48,923 nucleotides of DNA from Deltaproteobacteria bacterium (GTDB lineage Bacteria > Myxococcota_A > UBA796 > SXON01), in assembly GCA_947490345.1 (NCBI GenBank), contig CANLGL010000038.1, forward strand, positions 1-48,923, written 5' to 3'. The stretch's first letter is position 1. Each line of letters begins with the position of its first letter. The translations under genes and the position numbers were made by a program. Positions 8,411 through 14,865 of this stretch are shown here, piece after piece. The notes under the pieces were generated by a model. The model was given only the letters and a program-made list of their open reading frames with translations, was not told the origin of the DNA and ran no database searches.

Positions 8411-8786
8411 CACCTGCGCGCTGATCTTCGATGCCCTGGAACCCGGCAGGTTGACGGGCACGGCGCGCGCGGCGCTTGACGCGGCCGAGGCGAACGGGAC
8501 CCTCTGCTGCTGCGACATCTCGCTGTGGGAGATTTCTATGCTCGTTCACCGCGGTCGGCTCGATCCTGGCACGACCACCCTGGAGTTTTTGCGCCTCGTG
8601 GTCGCGGCGCGCCGCCTCCGTGTCGTGCCGATCTCGCCGGAGGCGGCCGATCTCGCCGGCTCGCTCGATCTGCACGGTGATCCGGCCGACCGGATCATCG
8701 CGGCCACCGCGATCCACCTGCTGGGCGCCGTGGTCACCTCGGATCAGCGGCTCCGGGACTCGACGGTGGTGCGGACGGTGTGGTGA
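8397..8786 (+). CDS. PIN-domain toxin, VapC-like (module 1)
   Basis: The product has 129 residues from ATG 8397, inside the end of the antitoxin gene. Acidic PIN residues are in place: Asp5 (IADTC), Glu45 (LWEIS), and Asp95/Asp98 (DPADRIIAATA), followed by TSDQRL. Such proteins are Mg2+-dependent RNases that cut tRNA, rRNA or mRNA when freed from the antitoxin; the target here is unknown. An unusual CCC run lies at residues 37-39. The 3' end overlaps the convergent membrane-protein gene by 53 bases. Confidence 0.87.
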   Translation: MLIADTCALIFDALEPGRLTGTARAALDAAEANGTLCCCDISLWEISMLVHRGRLDPGTTTLEFLRLVVAARRLRVVPISPEAADLAGSLDLHGDPADRIIAATAIHLLGAVVTSDQRLRDSTVVRTVW

Positions 8787-10398
8787 GTTGTGGCAGCTCC
8801 CACAAGAGATCCCCCCCCGCGTCCTCGCCCGCTCCAAGCAAGGCCCTCACGGCCTCGCTGTGCTGCACGAACGCCGTCTCATCACGACATTGCTCCCGAT
8901 GGAGCACGACCCAGCCGTAGCCCTCGGCCGCCAGCGCGGCGACGGCGGCCTGCAGGTCAGCGGCAGGGTCGATCCAGCCGGGAGTTCCCTTCGGCGTGGG
9001 CATCGGCGCGGCGATCGCCAGCCAGGTGCGGAGTGCGGGGTTCATGTCCGGCACGCGGGCATTGGGCTTGAGCGTGTACGGCAGCGGGTGACCGTGCGCG
9101 GTCTGCCAGTACAGGTAGGCGCCGGTACGCTGGGTCTCGGCCACCTGCGAGGGCAGGTCGATGATCGCGCGTCCGTCGTCCGGGATCCGCGCGTAGACCA
9201 CCGGAATGGCCGCGGGAACGGACGCGAGCGGCCAGACATTCGGCGCCACCGCGAGGTTCTCGATCAGCACTACGCCAGCCAAAAGCGGCGCCCACCGCCC
9301 CGCGCCGATCGCCGCCAGCGCCGCCAGCGCGGGGATCGCCATCGCCAGGAAGCGCAGCGGGTGGTCCAGGCCGCCGTCGGTCAACCGCAGCACCACCAGC
9401 ATTGGCAACGCCAGCCGCCCTTGCCCACCGGGGGCAAACCACCCGTCCCCCCACCACAGATAGGCGCCCAACGCCGCGATACTCCCGCCGAACACCGGCA
9501 GCACCAGCCAGCGCCGCCCGCCGCGCCACACGCCCACTCCCGCCGCGATGAGGAGCGCCCAGCCGAGGTACGGCGTCCGTCGAAACGCAGGCGTCATCGA
9601 GCCGTCCAGGGGGACGCTCCAGTGCTCGCCCGGCCAGAAGAAGCTGCGGGGGTCGACGGCGTTGATCCGAAGGGTGGGCTCCTGGATGCCCGGAGGCTTG
9701 ATCTCCAGCGGTTCGGCGCCCCCGAGCCCGGCGCGCAGGAGGAACGTCGCCGCCGCGATCGCCAGCCCGCCAAGAACCAGCACCAAACCCAGCCGCCGCC
9801 AGTCGCGACTCGCGGCCAGATGCAGACTCGCCAGCACCGCGGCAGAGACGCCCAGATAGGGCGACGCGAGCGCGGCCAGCGCCACCGCGCCGGGCGTCCA
9901 ACGGCTGCCCCGCGCCGCGAGGGCGGCCGCCAGCGGCACGAGGCCGATCCAACCTGCTTCCAGGATGCCGTTGTGCACCTCGGCGGTGAACGTCGGCGAG
10001 GTTGCGCACGCCACCCCGACCAGCGCCCCACCCGCCGCGCCCGCCAACGTCCGCCCATAGAACCAGCCGCCGAGCGCCGCCAGCCCCACTTGCAGGGCGA
10101 CCTCCGCCAACATCGCCCACGCCACGCCGAACAGCAGGGTGACCGGCGCCACAAGCACGCCCCCCAGCGGATCGGCGGGGGTGACACTGCCCCCGCGTGG
10201 GAAGCCGAGCAGCGCCGTGTGGGTAGGCAACGAACCCGCCACCAACGAATCCGCCACCCACCCCAGCCCCCAGGCGTGTGTCCACACGTCGACGGTCGGA
10301 TGGCCGGGCATCGCCGCCCCCGGCGCCAACCACAACGGCCACAACACGAGCAGAACGCACCCACACGCGGTCAGGAGTGCGGCGCGCAACTCGGTCAT
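8734..10398 (-). CDS. Multi-pass membrane protein, GT-C/YfhO-like architecture
   Basis: The product has 554 residues. About ten or more hydrophobic helices fill residues 5-400, with a soluble periplasmic C-terminal part. A polar luminal loop after the first helix (TVDVWTHAWGLGW) and the motif LDHPLRFLAM near residue 355 recall lipid-linked sugar glycosyltransferases and YfhO-type proteins. The divergent gene at 10602 is a paralogue: it has LTHPSRWLDF at the equivalent place and a similar C-terminal module (ARIPDDGRAIIDLP versus ARGEGALIVVP). A role in glycan assembly would fit the SGNH and MBOAT neighbours, but no catalytic motif proves it. The 3' end overlaps the toxin gene. Confidence 0.75.
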   Translation of the reverse strand: MTELRAALLTACGCVLLVLWPLWLAPGAAMPGHPTVDVWTHAWGLGWVADSLVAGSLPTHTALLGFPRGGSVTPADPLGGVLVAPVTLLFGVAWAMLAEVALQVGLAALGGWFYGRTLAGAAGGALVGVACATSPTFTAEVHNGILEAGWIGLVPLAAALAARGSRWTPGAVALAALASPYLGVSAAVLASLHLAASRDWRRLGLVLVLGGLAIAAATFLLRAGLGGAEPLEIKPPGIQEPTLRINAVDPRSFFWPGEHWSVPLDGSMTPAFRRTPYLGWALLIAAGVGVWRGGRRWLVLPVFGGSIAALGAYLWWGDGWFAPGGQGRLALPMLVVLRLTDGGLDHPLRFLAMAIPALAALAAIGAGRWAPLLAGVVLIENLAVAPNVWPLASVPAAIPVVYARIPDDGRAIIDLPSQVAETQRTGAYLYWQTAHGHPLPYTLKPNARVPDMNPALRTWLAIAAPMPTPKGTPGWIDPAADLQAAVAALAAEGYGWVVLHREQCRDETAFVQHSEAVRALLGAGEDAGGDLLWELPQLTTPSAPPSSPGAADPR

Positions 10399-10601
10399 CC
10401 ACCCTGACCTAACGCGCGCGGTAATCCGCCGTCGGCCTTACCCTCGGGGCCTCTCGGGGTCCAATGTTAGCATCGCTACTATACGACCTGCGGAGCCCCC
10501 CACCGGTGCCGCCCGCGCGCTGCGCAGCGGCCCCGCGGCCGCCGGAGCCGGCCGGCCCGTAGTCCGCAGCCCGCCGCCCGCCGCCCGTGGTAGGACAGCG
10601 C
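10399..10601. promoter_or_regulatory. Divergent intergenic region between paralogous membrane proteins
   Basis: These 203 bases separate the divergent paralogues at 8734-10398 and 10602-12317 and should hold both promoters. The only locally A+T-rich stretch is around 10463-10485, containing TACTAT (10477-10482), a possible -10 for the rightward gene without a convincing -35. The remainder is GC-rich with short CCCGCCG iterations near 10568-10586. TAGGA (10590-10594) lies seven bases before the GTG at 10602. Confidence 0.35.
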
Positions 10602-12317
10602 GTGAGTCCGCGGTCCCAGCTCGCCGCCGAGGTTGCCTGCGTTTTTGCGTTGGGCGTCTTGGTGTCGGTGGCCGCGGCCTGGGGAACCGACTTGGGGGCG
10701 GGCGTCCTCGGCACGCAACAGGCCGACAAGTGGGGCGCCATCTACCTCCACGACGCTTTTCACCGCGCGGTCGCCGGCGGGAGCTTTCCCCTCGTGGACC
10801 ACGAACAACTGTGGCCTGTCGGCGCCCCGTTGGCGGCGATGAACGGCGACAACGTGGTGGAGATGCTGGTTTCCGGGCTCCTCCGGCTGGTCGCGGCGTG
10901 GCCGCGCTGGTTCAACCTCGCCCACCTTGCGTGGCCCCCGCTCTTGGCGCTCGCCTTTCTGCCGCTCGGCCATCGGCTCTGGCCCGGTGGTGGCGTCTCC
11001 GGCGCGCTCGTGCGTGCGGCGTCGTCGTTATCCTGGGCCATGAGCCCGGTTTTCTTTGGCGAGATCACCGCGGGCCGGCTCACCCAGGTGGTTCTCGTCG
11101 GGCTGCCGCTCGCCTTGGCCCAGCTGACCCTCGCCAGCGAGCGCGACCTCACCCGCCGCGAGACGATCCTCGGCGTCGTCGGCATCGCGCTCACCGGGCT
11201 CGGCTACTGGTACTACGCCATCTTCCTGGCGCTCTTGTCGCCCGTATTCCTGGTCGCGGCGCATCGCGGCGGCCGGATTGTCGCGACAGCACACAGCTTC
11301 GCCTGGATGGGCGTTGGCGCCGCCGTGATCGTGTCGCCGGCGCTGTTTGGGGTGGTTTGGGCCTCACTCAGCACCGGCGTCAGCGTGTCCCTGCCCCTTC
11401 CACCGGGCGGGCTCTCTCCAGTCTTCGACAACGCGCTGCAACTCGCGCGTGCACAGCCCGAGCAGCTCCGCGGCTGGTTGCCCTGGGCGCTCGTCCCAGG
11501 CCTGCTCCTCGCCGGCGTCGCGAGTGCCCGTCGCCGTGGTTCCGGCGCCCTCTGGCTCTCGCTGGCCGCCCTCGCACTGGTCTTTGCGCTGGGTCCGGGT
11601 CAGCGGCTCGGCGAGCGCGTCTGGCTCCTCCCCTACTGGCCGCTCTGGAAGGCGATCCCGCTCTTGGAGCGCCTCACCCACCCCTCCCGCTGGCTCGACT
11701 TCGGGATGATCTTCCTGGTCGTTGCCAGCTTCGGTGGGCTCGCGACGCTCCGACCGGCAAGGTGGCTTGCCCCGCTGATTCCAGCCGTCCTCCTCGCCCA
11801 GCTCTTCGTCCAACGCACGCTGCCACTGCCCAGCTTCGCCATGCCGGTGCCGGCGTTGTGGAGCGAGGTGGCGCGCGGCGAGGGCGCGCTGATCGTGGTT
11901 CCGGTCATGCACGCGCCCGGCAGTTGCCGCTGGCAGGCGTTTCACCATCGGGCAGTGGTGGGCGGTATGGCCGAGGGGCTGCCGTTCGCGTGGCCGGCCG
12001 CTTTCCGCGCCGGGTTCGAGGGCAACGCCCTCTTGCTTCAGCTCCTGGCGATGGGCGACGGGAAACTCGGCGCGCTGGACCTCCGTCAGGGCGATGTGGA
12101 CGCGCTCATCGGGCAGGGCTTCACCCAGATCGCGCTCGACCTGGAGGCGTGGCGTCGGTGGGGGCGGGGTGGTGGAATCGACCCGCTGAAGGTGCTTCGC
12201 GCTTCCCTTGGCGCCCCACTCTACGAGGGCCCGGAAGGCGCGCTGTGGACGCTCCCGACCTCCGCACTGTCCGGGCACGCGACGCCACCCGCGGGCACCA
12301 GGCTCCCCCCTCCATGA
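10602..12317 (+). CDS. Multi-pass membrane protein, paralogue of the divergent gene
   Basis: The product has 571 residues. GTG 10602 is preferred over GTG 10587 because TAGGA stands at ribosome-site distance before it. About ten hydrophobic helices run through residues 10-390, including YWYYAIFLALLSPVF, and a soluble C-terminal region follows. The LTHPSRWLDF motif and the ALIVVPVMH segment match the divergent gene. The C-terminus (TPPAGTRLPPP) is Pro-rich. Its stop overlaps the next start (ATGA), coupling it to an AlgX-like SGNH protein. A glycosyltransferase-like role for a surface glycan is plausible but inferred only from topology and neighbours. Confidence 0.78.
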   Translation: MSPRSQLAAEVACVFALGVLVSVAAAWGTDLGAGVLGTQQADKWGAIYLHDAFHRAVAGGSFPLVDHEQLWPVGAPLAAMNGDNVVEMLVSGLLRLVAAWPRWFNLAHLAWPPLLALAFLPLGHRLWPGGGVSGALVRAASSLSWAMSPVFFGEITAGRLTQVVLVGLPLALAQLTLASERDLTRRETILGVVGIALTGLGYWYYAIFLALLSPVFLVAAHRGGRIVATAHSFAWMGVGAAVIVSPALFGVVWASLSTGVSVSLPLPPGGLSPVFDNALQLARAQPEQLRGWLPWALVPGLLLAGVASARRRGSGALWLSLAALALVFALGPGQRLGERVWLLPYWPLWKAIPLLERLTHPSRWLDFGMIFLVVASFGGLATLRPARWLAPLIPAVLLAQLFVQRTLPLPSFAMPVPALWSEVARGEGALIVVPVMHAPGSCRWQAFHHRAVVGGMAEGLPFAWPAAFRAGFEGNALLLQLLAMGDGKLGALDLRQGDVDALIGQGFTQIALDLEAWRRWGRGGGIDPLKVLRASLGAPLYEGPEGALWTLPTSALSGHATPPAGTRLPPP

Positions 12318-13261
12318 CCATTCTCCGCCGCAGCGCGCTCGCCATGCTCTCGATCCTCGGGCTCTTCGCCTTCGCCGAGGGCGCGCTCCGGGTGATGGAC
12401 GGCAATGCCCTGGCCCAGCTCGACATCTTCACGTTGGCGAGCGGCCACCTCCGGCTACTGCCGAATGAGGTTGTCCGCTTACGACGCGTCGTGGGCGGGC
12501 CGTACGAGGTGCACACCGGCGAGGGGGGTCGACGTCTCCCTATCGGTCGCGACACCCTGATTGTCGGCGATTCCCAGGTGCTTGGGCTCGGCGTCGACGA
12601 TGGCGAAGCCTTCGCTGCGCAGCTCGGCTGGCATAACGGCGGCGTGCCCGGCCACGGGGTCGGCGACGCGCTCCAGCACGCTCGCGAGCTGATTCCCACC
12701 CTGCATCCTGCCCGCGTCGTGGTGGTGCTCAACCAGGCCAACGACTGGCCAGAAGCGATGACGCCGGCCGCCGAGCGCTACGTCGTCGCCAACGGGTGGC
12801 TCGGCGCGCGTGCCAATGCCGGGACCCCGCTGGCGCGTTTCTGGGCCAGCCCGTTGTCCGCCAGTCACCTCGGCCAGCTCGGCTTCATGCTGGCGCTGGG
12901 CGTGCCTCCGAAGCCACCCGAGCCCCTCGCCCCCGACGTCGTCGCGACCACCACTCGCGCCTTCTTTGCGGGCGTCCTCGCGCTGCAGGAGGCCTTTCCC
13001 ACCATCGCGGTCGTCACCGTCTTCCTCCCCGCCGATGCCGCCACCTCCGAGGCCCGCGCCCAGGTCTCGCCGCTCAAGATTCCGGGCCGCCCCTGGGAGG
13101 ACACCACCCTCCGCGATGCCGTCGCTACCGTGTTCGCCGACGTAGTGCTGGTCGATCTCTCTCCCTCGCTACGAGCGCCCGAAAACTTCCTGCCCGGCGA
13201 CTACCATCTCAGCGCCGAGGGTCACCGTTCCGTGGCCGAACGACTCGGGGCGATGCTTTAG
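12314..13261 (+). CDS. AlgX-like SGNH hydrolase/acyltransferase
   Basis: The product has 315 residues with an ATGA overlap with the upstream gene. The N-terminal helix (about residues 5-21, SALAMLSILGLFAFAEG) serves as signal anchor. SGNH blocks: GDSQ with Ser87, ND at 143-144, and D296-x-H298-L-S-x-x-G near the C-terminus, the same DxH arrangement as the SGNH protein at 4248. Its coupling to a multi-pass membrane protein rather than an MBOAT protein is notable; it could act on a glycan made or moved by that partner, or share the MBOAT at 5489. Esterase activity is the alternative. Confidence 0.82.
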   Translation: MTILRRSALAMLSILGLFAFAEGALRVMDGNALAQLDIFTLASGHLRLLPNEVVRLRRVVGGPYEVHTGEGGRRLPIGRDTLIVGDSQVLGLGVDDGEAFAAQLGWHNGGVPGHGVGDALQHARELIPTLHPARVVVVLNQANDWPEAMTPAAERYVVANGWLGARANAGTPLARFWASPLSASHLGQLGFMLALGVPPKPPEPLAPDVVATTTRAFFAGVLALQEAFPTIAVVTVFLPADAATSEARAQVSPLKIPGRPWEDTTLRDAVATVFADVVLVDLSPSLRAPENFLPGDYHLSAEGHRSVAERLGAML

Positions 13262-13315
13262 CTCGGGCCGCTCGGCAGGCATCCATCGCGACCGCATCGC
13301 GTTTCCGCCGCGAGT

Positions 13316-14158
13316 ATGGCATGCTCGCCGAAGCTCCGGACTCCCATGCTCCTCGCGCTCGGCGCCCTTGCCACCCTCGCCACGCCCGCCCTCGCCGCGG
13401 AGCCCATGTTCAACGCCTCGTTGAGCGCCAGCTACTGGGCTCTGGGCGCTCAGTTGGAGGCCGCGCCCGCCGTGAAGTTCGCGCTCTGGAACCAGCCCGG
13501 CAACATTCTGTTCACGGACACCTTTCTCAAGGCAGAGATGAGGCTCGTGCTCTCGCCGGCCTACGCCCGGCTGGTTCCGACGATCATCTTTTCGCCCATC
13601 GCGGTCTTGGAGATCGAGGCGCACTACGCCGGGAGTGTGTACTTCGGCAGCTTCTCGACCATCAAGTCCTTCGCATCGCCAGACGCCGACTACGCCGAGG
13701 TCGAGCTGGACAAGCTCACCGGCGAGGCCGGAGCTGGCCAGCGAGGCGGCGGCACGGTCACGCTCCAGGGCGCGGCCGGCCCCCTGCTCTTCGCCATCTG
13801 GGGGGAAGCCGAGCGCTGGAGCACCACCCCGTTCGAAGGCCGCGATGGCTGCTGCTTCTTCGAGGCTGAACGGGAGGTGCTCATGGCCTGGGAGGACACG
13901 TTTCTCTCCGCCAACGGCGTCGTTTTGTACGAGCGGACGATCAACGCGGACAAGGGCTCCAAGTTCCGCATCGGCAACATGACCAACTACCAGACGGCAG
14001 TGGCGACCGGCGACGAGCTGCTCCGCACCGGCCTCATCACGGTCTACACCGTCGACAAGCACTGGACCGCGCTCTTGGTGGTGCAGCCCTACATCATCAG
14101 CCGGGCGTGGCCCACTTTCCCGCCCTACGTGGGCGCGCAGGTCAACTACTCGTTGTGA
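13316..14158 (+). CDS. Exported protein, possible outer-membrane beta protein
   Basis: The product has 280 residues. A clear Sec signal peptide (KLRTPMLLALGALATLATPALAAEP) predicts cleavage after about residue 27. ATG 13346 would give a shorter signal and cannot be excluded. The mature part alternates aromatic and polar residues (FNASLSASYWALGAQLE, LVVQPYIISRAW, GAQVNYSL) in a way that suggests beta-strands, perhaps a small barrel, although the last residue is Leu rather than Phe or Tyr. A CC pair sits in the middle (DGCCFFE). It overlaps the next gene by four bases (GTGA). No named family is recognised. Confidence 0.7.
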   Translation: MACSPKLRTPMLLALGALATLATPALAAEPMFNASLSASYWALGAQLEAAPAVKFALWNQPGNILFTDTFLKAEMRLVLSPAYARLVPTIIFSPIAVLEIEAHYAGSVYFGSFSTIKSFASPDADYAEVELDKLTGEAGAGQRGGGTVTLQGAAGPLLFAIWGEAERWSTTPFEGRDGCCFFEAEREVLMAWEDTFLSANGVVLYERTINADKGSKFRIGNMTNYQTAVATGDELLRTGLITVYTVDKHWTALLVVQPYIISRAWPTFPPYVGAQVNYSL

Positions 14159-14853
14159 GCGTGTTGACGTTGGTATTGAGCTTTGGGTGTGCCGCTGACG
14201 CGGTGGCAGAGCCATCGAGCCCGGCCAGAGCGTCGACGCTGCGGCCGCCGCCCATGCCCCCGTCCCCGGGGCCGCCCGCCTTCGCTGCGTCCGCGCGCCC
14301 GCTCACGCCGGAGGAGCGCGCCGCGATGACCCCCTCGGTGTGGCGGGAAGGGTGCCCGGTCCCCCTCGACGGTCTCCGGCGTTTGACCGTTTCCTACTGG
14401 CGGCCTGACGGCACCTCCGACCTGGGGGCGCTGATCGTCGCCGACGCTTCCGTCGGGCCACTGGCCCGGGCGTTCGCGACGCTCTGGAAACTCTCCTTCC
14501 CCATCCAGCGCATGGACCCGATCGAGGCCTTCGGCGGGGACGACAACGCCAGCATGGCGGCAAACAACACCTCGGCCTTCAACTGTCGCGAGGCGCTGGG
14601 CGTACCCGGTCAGTGGTCGCGCCACAGCTACGGCACCGCGGTAGACATCAACCCCTTGTGGAATCCCTGGGTGCGAGGCGACAAGGTCGCGCCGGAGAAT
14701 GGCCGCCGCTGGGCCGATCGCAGCCTGCGCGAGCCTGGGATGTTCCACCGTGGCGACCCGGCCGTGCGTGCCTTCCTCGACGTCGGCTGGGGGTGGGGCG
14801 GCGCGTGGACTTCGCTCGTGGATAGCCAGCATTTCAGCAGTGATGGGCGATAG
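14155..14853 (+). CDS. M15-type D-Ala-D-Ala peptidase-like lipoprotein
   Basis: The product has 232 residues from GTG 14155, overlapping the previous stop (GTGA). A short hydrophobic signal leads to Cys12 (VLSFGC), an imperfect lipobox, then a Pro-rich linker (PPPMPPSPGPP). The C-terminal domain has HSYGTAVDINPLWNP, the Zn-binding H..D core of M15/VanY-type peptidases, and a C-terminal WTSLVDSQHF, the expected second His. A CREALG segment and SMAANNTSAFNC precede the core, as in the M15C-like subgroup. It should trim peptidoglycan peptides in the periplasm. The substrate is by family analogy only. Confidence 0.82.
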   Translation: MSVLTLVLSFGCAADAVAEPSSPARASTLRPPPMPPSPGPPAFAASARPLTPEERAAMTPSVWREGCPVPLDGLRRLTVSYWRPDGTSDLGALIVADASVGPLARAFATLWKLSFPIQRMDPIEAFGGDDNASMAANNTSAFNCREALGVPGQWSRHSYGTAVDINPLWNPWVRGDKVAPENGRRWADRSLREPGMFHRGDPAVRAFLDVGWGWGGAWTSLVDSQHFSSDGR

Positions 14854-14865
14854 GCGCGTGGCGCC

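Noticed and set aside
10139..12313. Long + strand frame upstream of the SGNH gene at 12314
   Set aside because: It is Arg/Pro/Ala shadow of two other genes; the real protein begins at the ATGA junction.
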